64,000 bases of DNA from Chloranthus sessilifolius (Eukaryota > Streptophyta > Magnoliopsida > Chloranthales > Chloranthaceae): contig CM037593.1 of NCBI GenBank assembly GCA_021018995.1, positions 45,149,810-45,213,809 of the forward strand. The letters are read 5' to 3'. The position numbers and the translations under genes were made by a program. The stretch's first letter is position 1; each line of letters begins with the position of its first letter. Under the pieces are notes generated by a model, which saw only the letters and a program-made list of their open reading frames with translations, was not told the DNA's origin and ran no database searches. Below are positions 54,986 through 64,000 of the stretch, piece by piece.

Positions 54986-55750
54986 TCTCATGTAATATCC
55001 CTGATATTTTTGGCTTTTTTTTTTCGTTTACCTCGGTAAGCGTGTCCCAAAATTTTTAAAGGATTTATGGATTTTTGGAAAGCTAAGCCTATGATAAGAC
55101 TAATGGCAAAAGGATTTTGTCGGAAGATATGTGCAAGTCATGTAATAGATGACGTACACAATAAAGTTGGTGTTTGTGTTTAGCACCGGAAATTTTTACA
55201 ATTTAAGTAGATAAGTGACAAATATAAAAATCTAGATATTTGTTTGTTTGGGTTTTAGGTTATAAGAGAGATTAAAAGAGAAGTGTAACTTCTCTCTCTC
55301 GTTGGAAATTTTAAGCCTCTAAGCCTTGCCCCATCTTAATCCAAGATCTTGAGAGCTTGAGAATTCCTCTCCCCATCTCGACCATTGATTATAATTGTAT
55401 TGGAATTTTGATCAGTTTGAACTATTGAAAGAGAAGAGTGATGTGGAGAGTGATAAATTCTGTGTGATCTTGTTGGTTGATGAGGCAGTGGCCACCCCAT
55501 TATATGATGGACTGATTTGAAGTTCTAAACCGATAAGCTTTAGAGATTGGTTCCGGTGCATGTTTTGGTGCAACGGAAGCAACGGTTTAAACTACAAGAG
55601 GTAGGCCTTTAAACCTCCTTGTGACATTTAAATGTATGTTTTGTTTAGAGTGGCATCTGGTGTGTTTAAATAAGATCAGATGGCTGTGGTTGAAAGAAAG
55701 AAAGAATCCGGGTATGAAAAATTTGACAGCCACAGACCTGAACAAATTCT

Positions 55751-56016
55751 AATTCGAGGGTCGAATTTGGAATTCGACCATCGATTTGAAATTCGAAGGC
55801 CGAAAAGTGAATTTTCAAGCCTGATGTAGTTTTCAAAATTCGAGGGTCGATTTCCAATTCGAGGGTCGAATTTGGAATTCGACCATCGAATTAAAAATCG
55901 AGGGTCGATTTTGTGATTTTTATGCCTGATGAGATTTTTGGAATTCGAGGGTCGAAATTGAATTAAACCATCGAATTTCGAATTCAACCCACGAATTTGA
56001 ATTCGAGGGTCGAATT
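55751..56016. repeat. TTCGAGGGTCGAA / TTCGACCATCGAA array in solo LTR 1
   Basis: At least six GAGGGTCGA and two or three GACCATCGA units. Many are complete inverted repeats of TTCGA around three bases, spaced by short AT-rich linkers. Confidence 0.88.
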
Positions 56017-56091
56017 CTGCCCTGTTTCAGATCTTTAAAATTTTTGTCTGATTTTTCTCGGCAAGCTTTTGGGTTTGATTTTTGGTCTTAT

Positions 56092-56152
56092 ATTAACACT
56101 GAGAGTGTTAATCTTTGTAGGTTTTGAATATTAGGAGTCCTTTGTGAGGACT
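56092..56152. repeat. paired hairpins in solo LTR 1
   Basis: ATTAACACT-GAG-AGTGTTAAT (56092-56112) and AGTCCT-TTGTG-AGGACT (56136-56152). Both are kept in solo LTR 2 at 58412-58432 and 58456-58472. Confidence 0.85.
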
Positions 56153-58214
56153 GCTTATGCTTGTTTTTGAATCTTCTTTGTTGAGGTAGGGGAACCCTAC
56201 ACTGCATTTGCATTTGATTATAAGTAGAAACTGTTTTTGACTGTTTCAATAAGAAGCATAAATTTTGGAATATTGTTGCACACAACATGAATAAAAATCT
56301 GAACATATGATACAAATAAGAAATTTGGAAACTTTGTTATGACTAAGAACTTCGTAATTTGAACCTTAGAACCTCAGTCAATTTTTGAATCAGAACTTCG
56401 AAAAATCAATAATATGTTATGAATAATAAGCTTTGATATATGTTAGCATTTGCATTCGATTTGAGGTACATACGAACGATGCCCTAGATTCTACCAACCG
56501 TGTTGACGGTATTTACTTTGGCGCAAGTTTCCCTCATAGCGTAGGGGCTTGTTGCACTTCAGAAAATGGGTTCATGAATGACGATGGTCAGTAGGGTTTC
56601 CCATCGGTCACGTAGTCCGCTCTCATGCTATAGGAAATTTGGGAGATAAAATTAAGTTATAAATTTAAGACAAGAAGCATGCTAATTCAGAAGATTTTGA
56701 ACACATTAGATGAATATTCTAGTTTTGACTCATGATTAGAATTGGAGATTTAATTTGTAAAACATCATTTGAAAACCATATTTGATCCGATTTCTGTCTT
56801 TTGAAAACCTTTACTTATAATGAAATGCAAATAGATCTGTTTCCTCTATTGGGCTTTGTTGTTAGCTTACCCTCGACTATACGTCATAGGTGCTGAGACT
56901 GACCTAGGGTCAGAGGATCTGGAGGACTCCGATTACATTCCTGAGGAGGAATTGGATATACCTGCTGAGGAGTTTTTCTCTTGATTCTAGATCCTTTTTT
57001 TTTTAGTACTTTTGTTATAACATTACTTGAATATTGGACCCAAGGCCATTGTTTTGTTCTTTTGATATCACTCGAGGAACCATTATTGTGAACCACTATT
57101 TTAGGTGTTGGATTGGCCATCAGCGATGGTTCTTCTTGGTTCCTCATAGTGATATATTTTTGTTATTAAAAGCTTTTGTTTTTGGATTATTCTATGCTTT
57201 GCCTCTGTTCTTTAAATCATTGTTATGTTGCCGGCTTCTGTTTGTTACGGCTTATTCAGAAATCAATAAGTTGATGAACTGGCCTTTCCTATACCTCAGG
57301 GATTGGAAAAGTCGAGTCGTCACATCTCAGGAGTTTATCCTATTCTAAATATAGATTTAGGCCCATATTTCTACCTTCTCTGTCATATTTCTCTTCAAAT
57401 GGCCAAGTTTAATCTCAGCGAAACACCAAAAGATGAACGACGATCAGTAGTTTTCTGTTATAATTTGTAATATCCCTGATATTTTTGGCCTATTTTCGTT
57501 TACTTCGATAAGCATGCCCGGAAATTATTACGGGTTTTTTCTGAATTTTTAGTTAGCTAAGTGTTTGATGAGAATAAGGGCCAAAGGTTTTTGTCTCATG
57601 ATGTGTGGAAGTTATGTTATCGTTGACTTACACAATAAGTCGAGTGTTTGTGTTTCACGTCGGATTTAAGTTCAAGTTAAGTGGATAAGTTTGTAATTAG
57701 AAAAATCTAGATATTTGTTTAGCTTTGTTTTTATGTTATAAGAGAGAGTTTGAAAGAGAAGTGTAACTTCTCTCTCTCTCGTTGAATTTTAGAAGCTTAC
57801 AAGCCTTGCCTCATCTTGATCCTAGATCTTGAAAGTTAGTAAACCCCTCTCCCCATCTCAACCGTTGATAAGCTCAGTACTAAAATTCTGATCGGTTTGA
57901 GCTATTGGAAGAGAAGGATAGGGGAGAGGATGTCTCTGTGTGGATCTGATCTGTGCACTAAAGAAAGGTTTAAGTGGACTGATTAAGAGGCTCTGGTCTA
58001 ATTAAACCTTCATGCTTGGTTCCGGTGCGTGATTTGGTGCAACAAGATCAAAAGATTAAACGTCAAGAGGTAGGCTTTTAAACCTACTTATGTTATTTGA
58101 ATTTATGTTTTGTTTAGAGTAGAAAGTGGTGTGTTTAAATAGATAAACAAGCTGTGGTTGAAGGATGAGAAGGGTCCAAAGATCCAAAAAATTTAACAAA
58201 CACAGACCTGAAGG

Positions 58215-58335
58215 AATTCGAGGGTCGATTTTCTGATTTTCAAGCCTGATGCAATTTTTGAAATTCGAGGGTCGGATTTGAATTCGACCATCGAATTTCA
58301 AATTCGACCATTGAATTCAATTTCGAGTGTTGATT
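58215..58335. repeat. TTCGA-N3-TCGAA array in solo LTR 2
   Basis: A shorter version of the array, with about five units (GAGGGTCGA twice, GACCATCGA, and decayed copies). Confidence 0.85.
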
Positions 58336-58411
58336 TTTGCTCTATTTTTGGCCTTTAAATTTTTGGTTAAAAATTTTATAGGCAAGCTTTTGGTTTGACT
58401 TTTGGTCCAAT

Positions 58412-58472
58412 ATTAACACTGAGAGTGTTAATCTTTGTAGGTTTTGAAATTTGGGAGTCCTTTGTGAGGACT
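58412..58472. repeat. paired hairpins in solo LTR 2
   Basis: The same two stems as 56092-56152, with identical arms although surrounding bases differ. Confidence 0.85.
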
Positions 58473-59661
58473 GCTTTTGCTTGTTTTAGGACCGTCTTGG
58501 TTGAGGTAGGGGAACCCTACAGTTTATTTGCATTCTGTTATAAGTAGTGGCTGTTTTGACTGAGCTGATGAGGAGCATAATTTTTAAAAATATTTGTTTA
58601 AACACAGCATGAATAAGAACCTGGAATTATGACACAAATAAAAAAATTGGAAAACTTTCTTATGACTAAGAACTGTGAAATTTGAACCTCAGAACCTCAG
58701 TTATTTTTTGAATGAGAATTTCGAATCAGAACTCCGAAAAATCAGTAAATATGTTATGAATATAAGCTTTGATATAAGTTAGCATTTGCATTCGATTTGA
58801 GGTACAAACAAACGAATCCCTAGATTCTACCAACCGTGTGGACGGTGTTTGTTTTGGCGCAAGTTTCCCTCATAGCGTAGGGGCTTGTTGCTCTTCAAAA
58901 AATGGGTTCATGAACGGCGATGGTCAATAGGGTTTCCCATCAGTAACGTAGTCCGCTCTCATGCTATAGAAAATTTGGGAGATAAAATTAAGTTATAATT
59001 TTAAGATAAGAAGCATGCTAATTTAGAAGTTTTTGAACACATCAGATGAAATATATTAGTTTTGACTCATGATTAGAACTGGAGATTTAGTTTGCAAGGC
59101 ATCATTTGAAAACCATATTTGATCCGATTTCTGTCTTTTGAAAACCTTTACTTATAATGAAATGCAAATAGACATGCTTCCTCTATTGGGCTTTGTTGTT
59201 AGCTCACCCTCAACTATACGTCACAGGTGCTGAGACTGACCTAGGATCAGAGGATCTGGAACTCCGATTATATTCCTGAGGAGGAATTGGATACACCTGC
59301 AGAGGAGTTTTTCCCTTGATTCTCAATTACTTTTTGGTACTTTTGTTAGAATATTCTTTGAATATTGGGCCTTAGGCCTTTGTTTTGTCCTTTTTGATAT
59401 CACACGAGGAACCATTATTAGGAACCACTATTTTAGGTGTTGGATTGGTCATCACCGGTGGTTCTTCCTGGTTCCTCAGGGTGATATATTTTTTTTATTG
59501 TTAAAGCTTTTGTCTTTGCTTACTCTATGCTTTGCCTCTATTTTTAGATCTTTATTATGCTGTCGGCTTCTGTTTGTTTCGGCTTATTGAGAAATCAATA
59601 AGTTGATGAACCAGCCTTTCCTATACCTTAGGGATTGGAAAAGTCGGGTCGTCACATAATT

Positions 59662-60690
59662 TTTTGCCTCTACTTTTCTGTTATAAATCTCATAGTTGAT
59701 TTACTTGTGTAAGTTGATTTATAGGTAATTTATATAAAATTGTGCTGCCAAAAAGTGTTGTCATCTGAAGAGGTACAGGGGAGGCTTAATAAGTAAATAG
59801 TGATTGAGGGCAATATGCTTCATTAGACGACTCCTTGAAGGGCCATGATGTGGTAATAGATTTTCAACTTGTAAAGCATGTAGTCATGGAAGTCGATTTG
59901 TATTATTCTGTTTTAGGTAAGATGGAGACAAGAAGGAAGTGAATATGCCAATCGTCTGTTTCACAAATCTTGTGCTCTGTTTTTTAGCCCGGTTGTTGAG
60001 AATGTAAAGCAGTTTTCCCCAATCATCCAAATCTCCCACCTTCTATTCTTGGCGAATGACATTGTTGGAAAGATTGTCTAAAAGCTGTGTTCACAAACCT
60101 GGAGATTTGTGTTTCTTTTCCATAGAGAAGTTAGTAACCAATGATTATTAGATTGGTGCCACTGATTGTGAAGTGCTCTTTGTCGCTCACTCCTATGTTG
60201 CTGAGGTTGGTGTGTGTTGGTGCACTAATAGGAATTACTTGGTGTATGTGACTGTTATGTGTAAACGGTGCATTTGTGTTGATGGGTGTGTATATAATAG
60301 TTTGTAAGTGAAATACATACTAATAATAGAAGGGGGATTGAGCTCATCCTCCTCCTCCTAAACCCTAACTCTAATTTCCTAAAACTTAACTACTGAAACA
60401 AGTATTGTGGGATCAGCTCATGCCTTTGTATCTCGTTCGTCATCCTGGATCATCAATTCTTGACCAACCGACCACATGACCAGTATATGTTCATTATTTC
60501 ATTCCCTATTTCCTATGCCGACACCGTGTAGTGTTAGTGGATCTCAAGTCTCTTGCTCTTGGTAAAGGAGTTACCCATGTTGGTCAATCATCCAAAAAAA
60601 AAGTTACCCATGTTGGCTAATTATCTTCAGAATCTACTTTATATGTTCTCAAGATGTCTGTTAATCTTCTTTCAGTCTGCAGCATTATAA
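59662..60690. other. no gene recognised
   Basis: No supported exon. The sequence may be flanking or retroelement-derived, but I see no motif. Confidence 0.45.
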
Positions 60691-61560
60691 AATATCTTAA
60701 TTGCAGTGTGAGTGTGTGACCTTTCGATCACATTGTATTTTTCAGGGTTTGTCCACGAGAAAGGTTATTGGTCATGGTCGTGAGGAGAGGGGATTATATT
60801 TGTTCAACTATATTCATATCCAGAGACCAATTGCTGCTACTGTTGTTGTGTTCACTGAAGATGATTGGCTGTGGCATATGCAGTTTGGGCACAACGTTTG
60901 CGACTTTGCGTCTTAGTTCCACAAAATCATAGTTCCTTTGATGCTTCCACATTTCAATGTGATGTATGTCAAATGGCGAAACAACGTTGAACATCATATC
61001 CTTTTAGTGGTAATAGGAGTACTACACTCTCACATTGTCCATTCTGAACTTTGGAGGCCATCTCCCATCGTTTCTTTACATGGCCACCGTTATTTTGGGT
61101 CATCGATTAATGATTGTACCCATGTTACCGTGGTATATTTATTAAAATAATGAATGAGGTTGCTTTGCTCTTTCATGTCTTTCACAAAGTGGGCCAAACT
61201 CAATACCATGCCAGTGTGGAGGTTTTGAAACTGATAAAGGTGGAGAGTATGCCTCCCACCACCATCAGTCCTACCTTAGTAGTCATGGAATTGAGTGGCA
61301 AACTACTTGTCCCTACACAAAAGAAAATGAGGTGTCTGAAAGGAAAAAGTAGTCATTGAATTGAAGTTGCTCGTACTTTATTGCTTGGTATGAATGTTCC
61401 AAAACATGCAGAGGGTGATGTCGTGCTTACTGCAAATTTTTTTATTAATAGAATACCTACTCCTATGCTTGAGGGTCAGTCACCCTATAAATTGTTGTAT
61501 CCTCAAAATCATCTTTTTCTGTCCCTCATGCCTTTGAAATCTGGAAAGTGAAGGTCAGCT
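60691..61560 (+). pseudogene. Ty1/copia integrase remnant
   Basis: A plus-strand relic read across several frames. It shows a gag-pre-integrase motif (GLSTRKVIGHGREERGLYLF, LWHMQFGH), HSELWRPSPIVSLHGHRYFG (the first catalytic position has Glu for Asp), NDCTHVTVVYLLK, ENEVSERKK (catalytic Glu kept) and LLLGMNVPKH, then INRIPTPMLEGQSPYKLLYP. The second catalytic Asp segment is scrambled. No LTRs, RT or gag are found nearby, so this is an isolated, long-dead fragment. Confidence 0.85.
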
Positions 61561-62124
61561 TTTTTTTGCTTTTTATGTGATTCAATGGTTTCAGGTACTC
61601 ATCACTGTGCAGATCTGATCCGTTGATCATTACTATTGTGCTGCCTGATTTTGCTAAAAATTGATGGTGCTCTATATGCAACTAATTTATAAATTATTTC
61701 TGTTTAGGTTGATATAGGTTATCGTAACAGCCTTTTAGTAAATTATTTAGAAAATTCTGCTAGTTATTCTTGTAGGCTGATATTACGCATCACATGATGA
61801 CTGCGGCCCTAACCTATCGGTGCCAGATCCCCAATCGACCTTTCTAGATTGGTTTTGGGCCAAACTATCAGAATGTTGAGAACGTGTGATTGCGGCCTGT
61901 TATGTTGGTTTTGCCTGAAACAATTGGGTGCAGTGAATCACTCACCTATAACCATAATTTCAAAATAAACTCAACTTCGGTCACCCGACTCATTGCGTTG
62001 GATGAGGGCACGATTTGTGTAGGCTGTAATCATCAACCCATAAAAATAAAGTGTTTTAAGGCTTTAGAGGGGCATATAAAAAGGATTAAGATGGACATTG
62101 CAAAGTAACTATATAGTAACTGCA
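61561..62124. other. no gene recognised
   Basis: Contains a 72-codon plus-strand frame (61890-62108) with a Cys pair (CVGCNHQPIKIKCF). I recognise no family and do not call it a gene. Confidence 0.4.
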
Positions 62125-62523
62125 TTAAGGTAATAATTCAAGCCTTTTGGAACTATTAAATACAAACAAAATAAAAATAAAGAACGAGAGTATTCCGATT
62201 GCAACGGTAATGGCTACAAGATGCGATCGCAGAATACTTAGTAGTGATATTTGCGCCGTCTCTTTGACCTTAACCCCATCAATACTCCCCGTCATCGACC
62301 TCCGCAGAATACTTAGTAGTGATATTTGCGCAGTCTCTTTGACCTTAACCCCATCAATACTCCCCGTCATCGACCTCTGGAACTCCATTTCTACCCCAGC
62401 AAGTGTGTGATATCCTATATAACATTGTCCTTTAAAACAATTAACTTGGAGATGGCAGTCATGCCACCGGTCATATATTCCCGGCCGTCGACCTGAAAAT
62501 ACATAATACTTCCATTTTGCCAT
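62125..62523 (-). CDS. small protein with RNase H1-type hybrid-binding (viroplasmin-like) domain, duplicated linker and membrane segment
   Basis: A 132-codon frame from ATG 62523, preceded on the minus strand by a good acceptor (TCATATTTCAG|GATGG), so a 5' intron is likely. Residues 3-49 (KWKYYVFSGRRPGIYDRW, CHLQVNCFKGQCYIGYHTLA) match the N-terminal RNA-DNA hybrid-binding domain of RNase H1, also called the viroplasmin-like domain. Residues about 50-99 are two exact copies of a 25-residue module (SMTGSIDGVKVKETAQISLL core). Residues about 101-122 (HLVAITVAIGILSFFIFILF) look like a membrane span, followed by a short basic tail. No RNase H catalytic domain follows. It may be a genuine tail-anchored protein or a gene remnant; no stop or shift is seen. 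Confidence 0.65.
   Translation of the reverse strand: MAKWKYYVFSGRRPGIYDRWHDCHLQVNCFKGQCYIGYHTLAGVEMEFQRSMTGSIDGVKVKETAQISLLSILRRSMTGSIDGVKVKETAQISLLSILRSHLVAITVAIGILSFFIFILFVFNSSKRLELLP
62228..62377. repeat. 75-base in-frame tandem duplication
   Basis: 62228-62302 and 62303-62377 differ at one base, which is silent in the minus-strand frame. Confidence 0.95.
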
Positions 62524-64000
62524 CCTGAAATATGATGAAAAAGAACATTATATATTATTAGTTCACAATAAATCTTAGAACGGGAAAGGGCCATTACGGG
62601 GCTTAATGCCGGTATCTTAGCGTCCCAGTTGAAATTTACAGTAATTATATTATGGGTCGAACCAATGCCGATATACTATCTGGGCCGAGTTAAAATCTAG
62701 CTAAAACCCAGTCTAGGGCCGGGTTTCCCTTCAATCTTCTAATCAATGTAGCACTGTTTCCAAAAGACGGAAATTAAAAAAACAAAAACGAAAAAACAGA
62801 AATCACGATTGTGAAATGAACACAACCATAAGGGACCATCTCTTCTTAAAACAGAGTTCGGCATCTTCTTCAAATCCAAATAAAGTCCCAGCATTAATAA
62901 GGAGTTAAAGGGACTCAGTAATGATAATTGATTAAACTGGTAAAAAGAAGAAAAGGAAAATGACAGATAAGAGAGAGAGAGAGAGGGAGAGAGGAGGATA
63001 GAGAGAGAAAAGGCAAGAGAGAGAGGGAGAGAATATGAACGGGAGCATGGATCAAAATCTCAGCCGAAATTTCAAAATTTCGGCCGAGGCGTCTCGGTTT
63101 CGGCCTAAACCAAGATGATAAAATGTATATTGTCACCCCCTCTCCCGAAATACCAAATTATTGGCCGATAATTTCCGGTAATTTGATTTTTCAAATTTGC
63201 AGAGGATAATTTGATATTATCGCCCGATAATTTGAAATTATCGGCCGAATGGTGATTTCCGTTTCTTTAAGCTTAAAAGGATATAAAATCGAATTTCTTT
63301 TAAGGGCAACCCATTTTTTAAAAGGGGTTTTCGTTGTTTAAAGGGTATAAAAACCTATTTTTTAAAAGGCAACCCATATGTTGGAACGGGTTTTAAAGGA
63401 AACCCACCGGAATCAGGCTCGTTCTCGCCGGATTTGCTTAATAAAAGCCAGTTTTTGCAAAAAAAGAAGAAGAAAGATAAACAGAATAATGGATTAGGTT
63501 TAATCCCAGAAAAATTAAAAAAGATTAGAGAAGAAGTAGAAGAAGAAAGGATTAAAAAAAAAATGAGGGGGAGACTCTCCTTACCTGTCTTTCTTCTTCT
63601 CAGTTTTCCCACGTCCTTCTTTCTTCTCCTTCTTCGTCTTCTTCCTGTTTTTTTTTCTTTGTATTCTTTTGGCTTTGCATTTTATATGGTGTATGGGACT
63701 GGATCACCTGATAGTCAAATATCTCGCTAGTCCTAGCCTATCAAATTTGAAACTTTAAAATTTATTAAATGGGGCGGGAATCCGTAGAATCCAACCGTAG
63801 CAGTTGCGCCCATAATCACAAAAGTCGCCAAAAATTTCCTACAATCCGTGAATTATTCACGTATTTAAGGTCCCCATAATAATTCCCGAACTATTACAGA
63901 CAAATATCGGAGATATTAAAAGTGACGGCCATTACAATTAGGTTATGCCTGATGAACGGGAACCACTATCCAGTGGTGGACCCAATTAATGCCCAGCATG
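62524..64000. other. no gene recognised; simple repeats
   Basis: A GA-rich microsatellite at 62967-63035, and at 63060-63250 repeated ATTTCGGCCGA and ATTATCGGCCGATAAT motifs in both orientations. 63460-63660 is purine-rich then pyrimidine-rich and gives low-complexity frames only. Confidence 0.5.
62967..63035. repeat. (GA)n-rich microsatellite
   Basis: GA runs interrupted by GGGAGA and GGATA. Confidence 0.88.

Larger units (their letters stand above)
54991..57324 (+). mobile_element. solo LTR 1, gypsy type, with TSD TCTCA
   Basis: A 2334-base unit starting TGTAATATCCCTGATA and ending GGGTCGTCACA-like (GAGTCGTCACA). TCTCA is duplicated at 54986-54990 and 57325-57329. It has no internal region. 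It aligns throughout with 57466-59656. The ends resemble chromovirus (Tekay-type) LTRs, in which GTCACA is followed by the tRNA-Met primer site; here flanking DNA follows directly. This is the product expected from recombination between the two LTRs of one element. Confidence 0.93.
57466..59656 (+). mobile_element. solo LTR 2, same family, with TSD TAATT
   Basis: A 2191-base unit starting TGTAATATCCCTGATA and ending GGGTCGTCACA. TAATT is duplicated at 57461-57465 and 59657-59661. It is shorter than solo LTR 1, partly because its inverted-repeat array has fewer units. Its separate target duplication shows an independent insertion. Confidence 0.93.

Noticed and set aside
54991..59656. A single complete LTR element or a simple tandem duplication
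   Set aside because: Only about 140 bases lie between the LTRs, with no primer site or polypurine tract, and each LTR has its own distinct 5-base target duplication.

Overview
The window is nuclear DNA of a flowering plant. It has spliced host genes with plant-type GT-AG introns, Ty3/gypsy, Ty1/copia, CACTA, MULE, hAT, MITE and SINE-like elements, and retroelement primer sites matching plant tRNA-iMet and tRNA-Asp. It has no bacterial gene organisation. I cannot name the species.

Layout. (1) 1-26959: three adjacent exons of a minus-strand gene for a polypyrimidine-tract-binding (PTB-type RRM) protein. The intron between the first two is blown up by a 24.4 kb Ty3/gypsy chromovirus (2215-26604, Tekay/Del-like, minus strand, target duplication AAAGC). 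That element carries its own passenger: an 11.4 kb Athila-like gypsy element (11563-22986, minus strand, duplication GCCGG) sits inside its gag gene. The chromovirus is unusual. Its LTRs and its pol-to-3'-LTR region carry dense arrays of the palindrome TTCGATTAATCGAA, it has an extra sense ORF in the env position, and a 168-base GT-AG intron appears to separate gag from protease. (2) 26960-30884: no recognised gene, with a 40-base tandem repeat, a perfect hairpin and a 210-base MITE. (3) 30885-40653: a 9.8 kb CACTA transposon (duplication CAG) with no recognisable transposase. It holds plus-strand fragments of three unrelated host genes: a MATE transporter, a CIPK-type kinase C-terminus and an Rtf1/VIP5-type protein. 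(4) 40654-48340: mostly unrecognised, with a decayed SNM1/DNA-ligase-6-type fragment, a foldback element and a GTATCGG-rich block. (5) About 48353-52030: a broken MuDR-type (MULE) transposase gene. (6) 52031-54990: SINE-like and hAT-end remnants. (7) 54991-59656: two solo LTRs of one gypsy family, each with its own 5-base target duplication, 141 bases apart. (8) 59662-64000: a decayed copia integrase and a small minus-strand ORF with an RNase H1-type hybrid-binding domain, an in-frame 25-residue duplication and a membrane segment.

Overall this is a host gene neighbourhood dominated by layered transposon insertions whose order can be read from nested target duplications. The most unusual signals are the palindrome arrays (a related inverted-repeat grammar recurs in the solo-LTR family), the putative chromovirus intron, the gene-capturing CACTA element and the duplicated hybrid-binding-domain ORF. 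All domain calls come from reading the translations; no database search was run.
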